From: Whalleya microplaca
Lineage: Eukaryota > Ascomycota > Sordariomycetes > Xylariales > Xylariaceae
NCBI GenBank assembly: GCA_022497155.1
Contig: MU385726.1
Span: 310,001-374,000, forward strand
Length of the DNA: 64,000 nt
Direction of reading: 5' to 3'
Each line of letters starts with the position of its first letter. Position 1 is the first letter of the stretch. The notes under the pieces are model-generated. The model searched no databases. It was not told the origin of the DNA and saw only the letters and a program-made list of their open reading frames with translations. Positions 23,701 through 36,547 of the stretch are shown here, piece after piece. Made by a program: the position numbers and the translations under genes.

Positions 23701-26700
23701 ATCCGTCAGAAGTTTGCTGGCGTGCAGCATCGTGATCACACCCCTCTGCGGACAACAATCTGCAAATAATCTCAGGCCATGTCAAGGTACCTCATTAGGT
23801 ATAGTAGACTCCAGGTTCTTCCCCACGGGCGCCCCATTGCAATTTACTCACCGTCGCGTGCCGTCTTACTCTCTTCGGGGCCTGTTTCGAGTATGACTGC
23901 CAACACAAAAGTAGCCCAGTTATATGACAAAATATCCAAGGTGAACACCGTGGTCATAGACAAGCCAAGACGGGTGTTATGGTGACAACTGCTGCGCCGC
24001 CGTGTCCCGCCTTGTCAAGGTCTGGAGAACCCCGGCAAGGCGCCAAGTCTGATCTCCTGGAGCCTGCAAACATTGCACAGCAGGCCAGGCTCCATTGAGT
24101 ACTGTACACAGGGCCAAAGGGCCAATATCAATGCTGCCGGGCACTTGACAGAGAGTGATAAGTACAGACGGACTTAATTTCGTACATCAGCTGAAACATA
24201 AGATGAAAAAAATGCCTCATGCTAACACTTCCAGAACATTTCTAGTTTCCCCAAGCAAAGCTTAATGTATCGTTCCGTGTGCTACCAGTGAATGTTTCTC
24301 CAAAGCCTCGGGGAAGTTCCGAGCACCCGTCAGCCAAGGTTCCGCGCCACTATCAAAAGGAGAGATGGTGTTCTGACCACCACCACAGCTGTCTTTGCTG
24401 CATTCCTCGCTGCTGGTTGTGTAAAAGTTCCAGGGCAAAGTGCCACTGCCGGCCCTGCCAAGTCGATTGTGCGCAGATCAGATCTCTTGGTATTGGTGAG
24501 CATTCACCTAGATGTCGGTCCGACAGCACTTGGCAGCTCTCAGATCAAGACATCAGATGGATTGTGTCCTTGGCGTCTGCGGATGTGAAACATACAAGAG
24601 CCGCTTGCCTTTCAGAAAAGAACGCCATCGCCGTGAAGGCCTCGGTATACGTTATTTCCGTTCGGGGGGTTCTTTAGGGTAGCATGGGAGATAAAGATAG
24701 CTGCTGCATCAATTTAGAGACAGGTCGTTGGCTCATCACCGTCGGCCGCTGCTACGCGTTGCAGACAGGAGGATTTGGATGCGGCGATTATGCACCTCGT
24801 CTGAAGTCATCTCTGCACAATCGTTACAGCGTCCTGTGCCTCCATGTGCAAAAGTTCCGTAAAACCTCTCGTCTGGATTTGCGAACTTCGGATATGACGC
24901 GCGGCGAGACATATACTTGCCTGCCAAGAAAGGGGTGCGACGTACCTCAAGATCGAAGAGACAGTGTGTCTTGCATGTCGCTCTCTTTCATCTAAACTTA
25001 TAGCCGATCGACGCGAAGTCAGAATCGCAATGTTCATGAATAGACGGCTCAACGGAATGCTGCCAAGCTTCATGTAAATTCATGTGTACGCCTCGCTTTG
25101 AGCGGTGTGCTTCGTACCCAGTTATCGAGAGCAAGAGAAGTACTAAGCAGCCACAAGCAACCACCTCTTGATTTCAGAACATTTCTGTCTGACCGTGATC
25201 ATATCTACTAAATTTTGATGTCAACTCAAGCCTTTCTAGGCCTCCCGCATTTGAGGCCGGTTGTGTCAGGACGCGAACTTGTGCTCTTTTCCCCAGGTGT
25301 GGCCCGGGTAAACCCAGGAGGTAAATAAGAAAGCATACGATGTGTTGTGCAAGAAGATATGTGCTATGTTAAAGCAGAATATCGTAGATATCTCGAGAAG
25401 CAAAGGGTCAGGCGCCCGACACAAGAGAGATTCATGGAGTATCACGGCAAAGTCTATTCATTCTTGGGTCCCTACGGTTCCACAGGTGTCCTATTCAACG
25501 CGGCTGGAGTTTCCTTTTATCCGTATTTTCAATATCGATCACTGCCAACATGTCTTACGAATAGCGAGATTGACGTTGACGTTAACTTATCGGATAGCTG
25601 ATACTATGTCCTCCTTGCGTGTACCTCTCGAACTAAGACCTAGCAAACTTGATGCTTTTCCGCTGGATCGATAGGCATACCACCAAGCAGGAGTGTGCTA
25701 GTAACCACGAGTTTCGAATCCGCGTACCCAAGCCCTACAGTAGATACCCGCTACCCATCAGATGAATCACGGCGAGACGTGTACAGAACCTCCTCAGGTG
25801 ATACCTATCACCTCATATATGTGATCGTCTGACCTTACTTTTAGACTTATCGACTGAATACTGTAAGTCTACATGATAGTTCTGGGCTCATTCAAATGCA
25901 TAGGTGCAACTTCCGACTGCCATCCATGAACCTGGTCCTGCGGCATCATTAGCTAGCCTTGCGAAGTACTGATGTGCACATATCTGCTTCCTATCAGACC
26001 CCCGAACAGCAAGCACGACGATATCACTTGGAACTAGGCGTCATTGAATACGGCGGCCTTTCGTGGGGATACTGGGAAGTCCTGCACATACAAGTCGTGG
26101 ACTGTTGTCCTAGGATGTTGGAAGACATGACTATCGTTAGGGCAGAAATTGGATAGGACACTACAACTGCTCGTATGAGTCGTATGGTGAACAAAATGCC
26201 CAATAGGATACTATTTGGGGCCATCAGGGTAGGACAGCCTCCCTTCAGGTTTGTTTCGAGTCATTAGCCCCGATACACAGCCGACCCTTTCTACGAGCAA
26301 AGTGGATGTCACAAATATCCTTCCAGATTAAATCCCTGGAGAAATCACCACTCGTTTACAGTCGTGCCCAGGAGAAAGGGGTCTACAATTACTCTTTAGG
26401 AGGTTGGCTATTAGGTCGCACAGTAGCCTATTGAAACGACACATGCTACTAGTAACCTAGCATCCAATATTCAAGAGTCTGTACTAGTTCATTGAGCGTG
26501 GAAACAACTGCAAGAGGATATACATTGCCAACAATTTCTAGTGTCGCTCGTAAAGTTATGGTAAAGTATACGTCTAGCCATTTAGCATCCGAGTACCGTG
26601 AACATCCTGTCCACCCCTACACTCAACGAGTCCTTCTAACGATCTCAACGAGAGCATCCGCAAATGTGGTATGATATTAGGTACTACCTATGCACTACTA

Positions 26701-27376
26701 TACATCTAAGTTACGTGTGGATTCGCCTCGCAGTGAAATGCCTGTTTCGGACGGGATGGAACGGGCCTATTTACCATCAATAGAGAAGTGAGAAATGGTC
26801 AGTGATTACTATAGTTTACCTAGGCTTCAATATTTACATATACTTGACAAAACATCCACATAGGAATGTTTCATTATTTCATTTTGTCTCGCTTAAACCA
26901 TAAGAATCACAATTAGGGAAGTATCATGTTGTTGAGAAGTCGCTTATGCAACCTAGACTTTATTGTATGCTATAGGCTTCGTTGTTCATCCCGAAGCGGT
27001 ATATTCTGTCTATCGCTCGTTCTGGGTTCCACTGGCTCTATCAAGTAAGCCATGTTATCCAGTTATGGTGGCGCCCCTCGTCAAAGCATCCTTCTCGACG
27101 CCTCAAACCTAGAGCCAGTGCGATCGTTAGCTGTGACTCAAGTCCTTTTCAAATCTGGGACTTTGATGGTTACCAGTGAAAGGCGAGAGGTTTTTGACAC
27201 TCCTTCTCTATGTCACTTCACAGACCATGCCAACCACTCAACTCTCCACACCAACCCATCTAACGCTGCGAGGTACCTACCCAAAGGCTATGGCAGTACC
27301 TATGCCTAAGCTGGAGGAAATCGACAAGCTATATAGCAAAAGCTATTCTCAACTGCGCTTCTAGCGTCCACTCTCA
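17706..27376. other. Gene-poor stretch (~9.7 kb)
   Basis: I see no gene in this stretch. Frames longer than 80 codons (19053-19487, 22434-22763, 24279-24677, 25342-25674) lack recognisable motifs, plausible starts or introns that extend them. Small features are a three-fold GTGGGCGTAT repeat near 19338-19368 and scattered TACATACA/TATGTACG motifs near 19700-19780. The first few hundred bases are the kinase promoter. Much of the rest may be old, mutated repeat DNA, but I could not recognise any transposase or reverse transcriptase. Confidence 0.5.
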
Positions 27377-27640
27377 CTAGAACTCTTGCGAGGCATCGTT
27401 TTCGCGGCGTGCATCGAAGGACTCAGCCTCGCATGCTACTGAAGCCCAGCCATCAGCGTCCTGCTTCTTTGTGAAGATAATAGGGCACTTTCGACAAAAA
27501 GGCTCTGTGCGATGTGGACAATTTGGCTCATCCGGATTTGAGCAGTAGTTCCCACTGCATTTGTAATTGCATTTGCAGCAGGAGAACCCTATCGGCTGGT
27601 GAAGCTGCACAGGCTCAATCTTAAGCGTTGCCTTGTCCAT
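27377..27640 (-). CDS. Small cysteine-rich protein, putative zinc-binding (87 aa)
   Basis: Intronless frame from an ATG in good context (AGAATGG) to a stop. The core has the pattern GFSCCKCNYKCSGNYCSN followed by PNCPHRTEPFCRKCP. That is eight closely spaced cysteines plus one His, resembling the small fungal proteins that read C-x2-C...N-x-C...C-x-H...C-x2-C and are thought to form a zinc ribbon. There is no signal peptide, so it is probably intracellular. The C-terminal third is polar. No neighbour is close; it stands alone in gene-poor DNA. I do not recognise a named family. Support is the cysteine spacing and the undisturbed frame in a region where other frames are broken. Confidence 0.5.
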   Translation of the reverse strand: MDKATLKIEPVQLHQPIGFSCCKCNYKCSGNYCSNPDEPNCPHRTEPFCRKCPIIFTKKQDADGWASVACEAESFDARRENDASQEF

Positions 27641-30600
27641 TCTGGAAGATGTGCGAGACTCGAAGGCTTTCGAGGAACAGATGTTGCAGCAGGCTGAAGT
27701 TCGAGTGGATATAGTTTTATGGTCGTGGCAACAGTGAAAAACTGTTATCGAGGCTCGTAGAGTGAAGTGCGTCGTTGCAGAGTACGCTGCGGAGTGGTGA
27801 TGATAGCGGTTTCACTAAGTAAGCATTTTCGAGTGGTTTATATATTAAAAGAATTCAGATGCATTGATCACTCCATATTCTAGCAAACCTGGTGTATTGT
27901 GACTCACGAATGTTATGGATAGAACTTCTCTTCGTTATTAGTCAAAGCTCCAGATGTTGTTTCAGACCACTCACAATAGGCGCAAACAAAGGTACCGCTC
28001 CGAGACTGCCATAAGATTCCTGCTGGCTCATCATAAACCATTGTTATAGTTGTTGCCACAATGGAAAAAAGTGGCATTGTTTGGTCACTTATTTGCAATA
28101 TCCTATTGTACTTTCGTTCCTGGTTCGGAAAGAACCTTCAGGCTTGCATCATCAGACTCTGTAGCATTTACTGTTATCCAAAGCATATAGAGACCTATGA
28201 TTGCATGGCATATGCCATGTATTACTGCTTTTACCTTCCCATGACTATGGTGGCAATCAACGTATATGATTCGGCTTGTCTCCATTTCCGTCTCATCGTA
28301 TACTACGTTCTTTCCCCCTTTAACCTTCAGTGGCGACATTATTTTCATCTCATTTTATCATCGGTCCAGCTCCAAGGAGAAGGCCAGGAAAAGGCTTTCC
28401 TAAAAATTCTATATGTCATTCTCAAGCTGGATATCCCGAAAGGGCCACTCAAACAGTCCTTGTCCACATCACAGGGCAACAATGTTCCTAGGAACTTTGA
28501 AGGATGTAATATTCTAACAATGCACCTTTCACACAACTATGTAAGTCTCTTCTGTCTGATAGACTTATGCCTACTCTCATCCCTCTATGGTGCCTCTAGA
28601 AGCTGGTATCTTGGATAAGACTAAAGAAACCACATTTGTTAACTACTGGAGAATGAATATATGTTGACACATAGCTCACTTTGAAGCCTGGAGTTCTGGG
28701 CTGCCTAATTGGGGCAGCACTAGGACTAACGTAGTATGAATTTAAAATCCACTTACGAATTCTTAGGCTTTTCTACTTCTTCCTGAAACATGTAGCTCCT
28801 TTAGGACGACCTGGGCTGCTTGCTTCGCAAAGTGAGCTGTCCGACAAGGCAATCATGCCCCTTCAGTCTAACATAAAGTGAGGCACGGGATAGACATGCA
28901 AACTGCTAGAGTTCACTTGATGCACTTTGGTTTCCTTATTTGATATTCCCTGACCATTTATATGGCTATGTGTCTTTAGGTGTGTGTACTCGACGCCAGA
29001 ATAGGGGGATGAGGAGGACTAGTTCCCATAGATCTCCAGTGAAGTAAACGACGTGCAAAGCTACATATCTAATTATATACTTCTTATAAGATATCAAAGA
29101 TTGTATCTTGTTTAAACTCAATGGCACACATGATGATATTTCAACCATCCCCGTCGGCTCATACAGGTAAGCTCGTATCCGGCGTGCTGTTGCCAGAGGC
29201 ATCCCTCAAGATCACCAGAACTTCCGGTCCCCATGACGTCCAGTATCGAGCACCGGCGACGCCTGATAAAGTTTGAGCTTTGGTGATGGGGCCATTGGGG
29301 TCCTGATTCGTGTTATTATTTCTACGACTCGAGTAGCGGTACGGATCACTATGGTGGATAATCTTCACATGTTCTTGTTAGGCGACGACGTAAATGTAAT
29401 ACGTACTGCACGATATACTCTGTGCTATGCTGCGCTAGACCATTGATAATGAATTGAGGGAAATACAATATATTTATTTTGGTAGATACGTCTTAGCACA
29501 GGAGTATATCAACTAGAGCAGGCCAGACCACTAGAATGAAGCATAACTAGTTGGTAAACGTCTTGATCCTACACATATAAATCCCTCCATAATGTTGACT
29601 TTACTCTAAGCCCATAGATGCCCATAATACTGACTGGACGACTTCAATGAAACTAAGTAATCTCTCAATCGCTTGCATTTAAACTACATCTATCGACATC
29701 TTCGTGTAAATGAAGTCGGTGGCAATGAGGCTAAGGGCGATAAAGGAAGTAGGGGGTGAACTACGACCATCTGAATGGGTAAATGTCACTATCGACCTGC
29801 GCGGCGGCTTTGACAAATAGACATCAACTAGTTCATATTCGCCAAGTACACAACAGGAAAGCAAAGAACGGTGATTCATCAGCAGAAAGCAAGAGCAAGC
29901 AAGCAGGCATACAATTCTAACAATTTACGCTATCTCGATAATCTAGCAAAGTGGGCTGGACGCCTTGCTCTGCGATCTCTATAGTGGGTATACAAAGAAG
30001 CTCCTCGACGGAGAGAAGCCTGCTTGGAAAGCCTCATTATGGTCCAACCTAGCCGGTTGACGGGCCTGATGCTAGAAGCCCGACGTGAGCTGTACTTACA
30101 TACATATATGTACATGGTTTGGTGGAGACCGTACGGAGGAGTCCTGGTAGAAGGGCCGAGAAGCCGGCGTCAGGAGTCAGGTCCGCATTAGATAACACAG
30201 GGACTCGATTCGATAGGATCGGTCTATTCGGGTAAACCTTGGGGCATGATAATGGCTCACAACACATCGCTTGTATAATCTGAATAAATCGTTGATTTAC
30301 TGTTGAATAATAGTTAACTAATGGTCTTCATATCACTGACTCAACCGCGAAGATTTTGTCTGCCGTTTCAACTTAACGAACTGCTGGACGATGCCGAGTT
30401 CGTTTAAGTTGTAGTTGACGCTCGTTAAGGACTGTTTGCCCCGGACCAATATAATAAGCATTGTACCACCGCCATAGGAATGGCTCGGCAGCCGAAAACA
30501 AGCAAACCGACCATACATAGCAGTGCCAAGGCAGCTGGCCATTTCGAACGTCCCATGGTTGCCGTTGGAGAGTCTATGTAGATATCTCCATCGCGAGCGT

Positions 30601-33600
30601 AACGTACGACCCAGTCGACCTATCTGGATATGCAGATTTGAATTGGATTTGGACATGAAAGCCAATGTCCAACTCAATAGTCGGCACGGCCAAGGAGACG
30701 GTCCCACGCGAGGCGGACGTCCGTTGTGTTGTTGGCCAGAGCTTGTTGCGGTGAGGGAGAGGGTAGAGCCGCACTGGCAGCTTACTGCGTATTCTGTGTA
30801 TTCGGAGCTATCTCCCCCTTGTCGTTCTCTGGTGACGTGTTCGAGCCTTACGTGCAGCTTCTGCGGTGGACCCTACGATGCCTGCGAGATTGAAACACCC
30901 AGATGCTTATCATCGTGAACAGCTGGTCATCACGTCTCTGGTGAACCGCCTCGGGCACAAGTGATTGGGCTTTGGCTGGTTGACCGCCCTGATTCTGTGC
31001 GAGGCGAAACGTCGGCTATACTAGCTGGCGGCATCGTCAATACTGTGCTGGCTTAAGGCTGGTTTTGAGATCCATCGAGAGGTTGGAATTGTGGAACCCC
31101 GGCCGAGGCATCGTCTATTGGAGAGGCCCAGCCGATGCCGGCAAGGCGTAATGCCTCTTTCATAACCCGTAGGTATAAATTTATTAACCTAACCCTCTCC
31201 ACAACAAGCAAGAGTCAGGGTCCTTGACAAGACTCGGCGAAGCTCGGTAATCTTGCAGCGAACTCTGGGGCGGGCTAAATCTGGATATGCGTTCCAATAG
31301 CACTGGAATTGATGACTCTTTTGCTCATTACCGAAAGCGGCGGACTATGAGCACGTGGGCAAATGGTAATTATGATAACAAAGGAAGATGCTGTCTCGAT
31401 GGACATAGCCTCATTTCCGTGATCAGAGTATTACCATTTCTTTGGCGGTGAAACGAAATCCAGGCGCCTAGAGATCAGGAACAAAGAGAAAAACGTACTA
31501 TGCAACTAGTGGCCCCAGGTTTCCCATGGAAGCTCGGGAGCTCCATTTTAGAGGCCGTTTCGGCTTTATTTATGAGACTGGCCCTAACTAGAGAAGCACT
31601 GCTTCGGGTTTGAATCGTATCACATGGCGAATATTAGATATAGGTCCGCTTATAGCGGGTACATCGAGCAAACAGTACCGCCGTCAGTTGGGCCGGAGCG
31701 GAAACGCTGCGCACAACTCAATGGCTGGCATAGAGCGATCGTGAGAGAATAATCACGTTATGGGCGAACATCAGATATATCGCTCGACTACGGCACATGA
31801 GGTACTGGTATTGATACTGGTAGCTATTTTGCGATTTGGGACATGCGAACTAGGCGTAGTAGAACCTCTTGTGGCCCCGAAGAATGAGGCTAGAAACCTC
31901 TAGCCGGCTGAGACAAACCTTCAATGAGGGGGAAACAAATCCAGGGTCCAAGCATATCAGCCCTGTGCTGTGAAGACAAGAATGCAAATGAGATCTGAAA
32001 ATGGTTGATGTGCACCTCTTCTGCGCCGCTGTTCTGGGGTAGAATAACGCATAGTGGATATTATCGTAGGGACTGACTGATTTCTGTGAACTCTTTGTTA
32101 ATCCGAAGTGTTTCCGGTTATAATGACCAATTCATTCCAAATTATTTGGAGAGAGATCTCTCAAAATCCAATATCGGAGCTGGGGGTTTAGGGGTCGTTT
32201 CCCACAAAACACGATGAGGGTAGGATCTACTAGTCATAAAGGACCCTGCAGATTGCTGTGGTCTTGGCCGCCGTACAGCTGATCAGCAGGATCTCGAGAA
32301 TGTAACTATCGTGAACCAGCACCCACACAACTTACGGAGGAGTATTTGCCGAGTGGGGGTTTACTTAAGCTATTCATGTAAAGGATGGTCACGGGAGGTT
32401 TATACTCTCATTGTATTCGGTTTTGACTGGGCGATGCCGGCGCCGCGTCGATGAGAAATACGCGGGGTTTGCTGGCCAGACCTGAAAGACCAATTGATCA
32501 CCAGCAACAGGTCTTTTCCAAGACCCCTATGCGACGGTGCCTGAGTACAAGATTGGTAGTTAATCAAGTTTGACTACTACATACTACGCGGAAAAGCAGC
32601 GGGACTTGGCAAGTACGGAATAGACTGGAGGGGGAAATCCAGCAGCGCGATTGCACATGGTCGTCGGGGCGGGAGGCCGGGGAAACAGGGGATCGCTACT
32701 TGCTCAAAGCTCTAATAAGCACGAGAGGAACAAGTGTGTGTGGGGTTGAATAGGGGTCTTCATGAGGGTGCAAGTGAGAAGCTGAAGGCATGCCGGGCAT
32801 TCTGCATGTAATAAAGAGCTCGTTGGGAACGCTGTGATTGGCCTGCCGAGGCTGTTTCGCATCTTCGGGCTTCTTCTCTTCGAAGCTCCCGAGCTCCCGC
32901 GGGCCGTCCCCCTGCAGACAGAGAGCCCGCTTATTGGACGGTATGGCAGTATGGTCATCGATGACAGTCGACCGCGTCGGCAGAGGACGACTGGGCAACA
33001 CAAAGGCTTAGACAGGACAGTTGCAATAGGAAATTGGGCTTCACCATGGCTGGCTGGCTGGCTGATAAGTGCCGTTTCTTAGACTACCAGTATGTCTCAG
33101 TAGAGGTCTCAGGAGGAAGTCTCAGGAGGAAGTCTCAGGAGAAGGGCAGAGACAATGAGTCAAATATAGAAGAGGGGTGGTAGTGATAGATAAGATGTTG
33201 ACCAGATCCGGAATGCGAAATGGCGGAAGCTGAAAACAAGGCCCTACAAATAGGGGAGCTAATTACGGTGAATTGCTACAGTACCTCACCTACCAAGTAC
33301 CTTACTTGCCAGCTTGCCTGAGTTATTACACAGAATATGTAAGAGGGAAATATCCAATTGGTTGATAGAGAGGTACAAAGGAAGGGGTAGTACTTGTATG
33401 TACGTATATCAATTTGTAGGGAGAAAGACGCACGGAGAAAAGAAATGTCAATAGGATTGATTGATTAGTGGGAACAGTGATGGCTGAATGGATATCCAGG
33501 ATACCTAACATATAGATGAATTTCTGTCAGTACATACGCATATACGTTACGCAGTACACGTACCTACCTACCTACATGTATATACTAGTTATAGTATTGG

Positions 33601-34771
33601 TTGAGAATAGCATTTCATGTTCTCATTCGGTAGGTGAGTGGATAAATTCAAGGAGACGTGGCAAGCGTTGCTGGCGGTGGTACCTGAACTGCCTGACCAT
33701 TGAGCAGATAGACACCTATTTGAGAGCCTGAGAGCCTGTCAGCCTGTAATAAGCTTGGAAACTGGCACTGTGGCGTCCAATGGAAGCCTCTGCTGGCTGG
33801 CCTGGGCTGCCTTGCGTGAGCTGCGTGGGGAGGTACCTGGGTACCTGGGTACCTAAGGTAGTGGGACCCCGTTTCTGTGTCGGAGCTCGACCCTCCCCCC
33901 AATGATCAATCGTCAATCCCCTTGTCCCTGCTGCCCTGTTGAGCCAGGTCCGACCCACATGCTAGAATTGATGCATCGTCCAAATCCAACTTCCTGGGCC
34001 CTGTCCACCCTCTCACCACCTGTCCCCATCCGCTTTCACTCCAATAACCTTTTTATTGTACACATCTCCCGCCAAAACCCACCGTCTGTCTTACACGTAC
34101 CTGTACAATACCATGACACTAGCTACCTGTGAACAATCGACCATTACGACTGCTTTATGCCCTTTGTACCGACATGCGCGGAAACCCATAGATCTATCGA
34201 GTGGAAGTGATCTGAACGCCGACTAGTCTGTTCCGTACTTACTACCTAACACGTATTTGCTATATATCACGACTTTAAGCACTGTCCTGCTCCCTATTCG
34301 CCGAATCGCATAGCGAATCTACCCGTATAGAATCTATCGCGCGACTTATTAACCACTCAGCAACTCAGCGACTTATCTAAGACGAAGTCCCGATCCAGAT
34401 TTCGAAGCTTATTCGCTTTGGACCATTCAACCATTGGACCAGCAAGTCTTGATTGCAACCATTGACAGGTGGTCGCGCGTCACAGGTTGACTGGACGAGG
34501 AACTGCTTTCCCCTCTTCTGGATTTGAGTTTGGAGTACCGAGGCCTTTCCGCTCTGATATATCGTGGACTACCGTTTGCTGCCGTGCTTGATGCCGGCAT
34601 CTTTGCAACGAGACTTCGTGCCTGCTGTCAGATTTTCGTAGCTGGAACTCTGCGAGTGCCTGGCGACTGGTCAAGCCACTACAATCCTCGACGTCGCCAT
34701 TGACAATATCTACGGCTATACGTGCCTTCTACCTCTTTGCCTCTGTCTTCGTCCGCATAGCTGCCTTGACC
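27641..34771. other. Gene-poor stretch (~7.1 kb)
   Basis: No gene is supported. A 185-codon plus-strand frame (28061-28618) is AT-rich with hydrophobic, Cys/Tyr-rich composition and no domain. It is probably chance. About 29.0-33.0 kb shows stops in all frames. A 13-bp tandem repeat lies at 33108-33142, TACCTACCTACATGTATA motifs at 33555-33580 and a GGTACCTG tandem at 33829-33855. About 34130-34771 is the likely promoter and leader of the following gene. Confidence 0.45.
33108..33142. repeat. 13-bp tandem repeat, 2.7 copies
   Basis: CTCAGGAGGAAGT is repeated exactly at 33108-33120 and 33121-33133 and followed by CTCAGGAGA. It is a small purine-rich minisatellite in non-coding DNA. Confidence 0.8.
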
Positions 34772-36547
34772 ATGCTTGCCATGACGAGACTCCCGTCTGA
34801 TTCCTTCCTGCCGTCAGGAGCCGTGTTTGATCCCAGGGAGCGTTCGCTGGGCTTCGCACATTTCAATCCTCATCCATCAGCATCCATCATATCTCCATTA
34901 TCTCTACCACGCGCGGCAAATCACATATCATATTTCGAAGATCCACATCTCACTACATTACCGCTTTCCACTCGCTCAAACTCGTCCTCATTGTCTGAAG
35001 CATCACGGTCGCAGCAACAATATCTTTCCCCACGGCGGAGCCCCCCAACCATACATGATCATCGTACTGCTAGCTTGTCCCCAACCAGGTATCGAACAAG
35101 TTCCGATATGACATCGCCTCCTCATGGACCCACAAGCAACCCCGGCATGACCTCACCACCCGATAGTATGGGCAGTCAATCTGCCGCAATACTGCTCCAA
35201 CGCAGGGAAGAACAGAATCGAAGATTGCTAGAGAGCTGGGCGGCTGAGCGTGCCCACCTAGAGGCTAGCCGAGCTCGGGTTGAAGAGGTTTACAACGAGG
35301 AACGGGCAATTATGGATGAAGAGAGAATGTTATGGATTGAGGAGAAGACGAAGCTTGAGCATGATTTGCTCGACTGGAAGAGAAGGGCAGAAGTAGCTGA
35401 AAAGGAGAGAATTCGGATGGCCAACATGATCAAGAGTATGCAAGGTGGAACCAGTCATTTCGGCAAGGGATATGATGGCGCCGCCGACGCTGCCATAGGA
35501 GGCATCAGAGGGGGTGGCCCTGCTAGTCCCGGGCAAGCCGACCAATATCGAAGTCCGTCAGAAGGCATGTCTCCAGGGAATACTCTGCCAATTCCGGGTC
35601 ATGGCACGACTATGCCGGAATCCAACCCATTCGTGCCATTAGATACGCGTATGCAGGGTATGTCACCCGGTGCAACTTCGCCAAAAACCGGACAGGAGCG
35701 TGTCCCATCGATCGATATCTGTGAGGTTATGCCCCAGCTCGAAGGCGTTCGACTGAAGTCAGATGCGGTCCAAAAGCCCACATTCACCGATGAAAAACCG
35801 CTTTCGCCCCCTGCCTCATCGAAAATCTCTGCACCATCTGCAGCCAAAGGCGACTCGGCCAATACAGGATCCCGTACATCACCAACAGAATTGACGAAAG
35901 AGGCACTCCAAGCGCCGGCATCTGATAGGCTCACACTGCATGCTGGACATACGCCAAACCATTCGATGTCTCTGTCTAGACTGCAAACCGTCGAATCCAC
36001 TGTGGCATCAAACACAGCCAATAGTTCCGGTACCGCGACACCCACGAACCAGCTAGGCGAAGGTAGTCAAACTACCACCCAAGATCAACCTTCGCTACAT
36101 CAAGGAACGGATTCTGAGCACGGTCCCAAAACAGTCGAAGACGCGCAGACTCAGAACGACTTTGAGGCTGACACGGAAGATGCCGAGGCTCTCCTTGATG
36201 CTGGTGATGAAGACCCGATACTGAAGGGCCCGTTATTCCTGAAGAATCGCCCAGCAGCCGATGAGCCATTCCTTCAGAGTCTGTCTGACAAGCTGGAGCA
36301 TGTCAGGGCTAACGCCATCAGCCCGACCGTGCTTAAGGGTGTCGATCCCGGTCCTTCAAAAGACTTGCTTGAGCCTGAACACTTATCTAAGCTCGATGTT
36401 GTTGATGCTCCACGCGAAACTCGAAAGGAGACCACTGAGGAAGACGGCCTCGAAGAGATCGAGGAAGAAATACCCCTCAAGCTGAAGAAGTCTAATAATT
36501 TCGGGCAGCCTCTCGGTCAACTCGGCAGCAAATCGGGCTCCCAGTAG
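34772..36547 (+). CDS. Conserved-type hypothetical protein, Ser/Pro-rich with central coiled coil (591 aa)
   Basis: A long uninterrupted frame. The first ATG is at 34772 (MLAMTRLPSDSF) and a second at 34781 is equally possible; the frame is open upstream but without ATG. Residues 1-135 are Ser/Pro/His-rich and disordered. About 140-223 is a strongly charged coiled coil (LLQRREEQNRRLLESW, YNEERAIMDEERMLWIEEKT, LDWKRRAEVAEKERIR). The middle is Ser/Thr/Pro-rich with SP and TSP motifs that could be phosphorylated. The C-terminus has an ordered-looking block: DEDPILKGPLFLKNRPAADE, then PFLQSLSDKLEHV and ISPTVLKG. I recall this kind of C-terminal block in uncharacterised proteins of filamentous ascomycetes, but I assign no function. 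The acidic EEDGLEEIEEEIPLKLKK precedes the end. It is probably cytoplasmic; there is no signal peptide or membrane helix if the 34772 start is right. Confidence 0.8.
   Translation: MLAMTRLPSDSFLPSGAVFDPRERSLGFAHFNPHPSASIISPLSLPRAANHISYFEDPHLTTLPLSTRSNSSSLSEASRSQQQYLSPRRSPPTIHDHRTASLSPTRYRTSSDMTSPPHGPTSNPGMTSPPDSMGSQSAAILLQRREEQNRRLLESWAAERAHLEASRARVEEVYNEERAIMDEERMLWIEEKTKLEHDLLDWKRRAEVAEKERIRMANMIKSMQGGTSHFGKGYDGAADAAIGGIRGGGPASPGQADQYRSPSEGMSPGNTLPIPGHGTTMPESNPFVPLDTRMQGMSPGATSPKTGQERVPSIDICEVMPQLEGVRLKSDAVQKPTFTDEKPLSPPASSKISAPSAAKGDSANTGSRTSPTELTKEALQAPASDRLTLHAGHTPNHSMSLSRLQTVESTVASNTANSSGTATPTNQLGEGSQTTTQDQPSLHQGTDSEHGPKTVEDAQTQNDFEADTEDAEALLDAGDEDPILKGPLFLKNRPAADEPFLQSLSDKLEHVRANAISPTVLKGVDPGPSKDLLEPEHLSKLDVVDAPRETRKETTEEDGLEEIEEEIPLKLKKSNNFGQPLGQLGSKSGSQ

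Noticed and set aside
25700..25735. B-box-like GTTTCGAATCC suggesting another tRNA
   Set aside because: No A box or cloverleaf at the right distance.
28061..28618. 185-codon plus-strand frame
   Set aside because: AT-rich, with no domain and broken frames around it. Composition is that of chance reading in non-coding DNA.
29159..29368. 69-codon minus-strand frame with coding-like residues (RYWTSWGPEVLVILRD)
   Set aside because: No ATG (starts GTG), no splice-linked partner exon found. It may be a gene relic but cannot be supported.
34700..34771. 24 upstream codons for the coiled-coil protein
   Set aside because: They start at TTG and would add a hydrophobic segment. The first ATG is at 34772.
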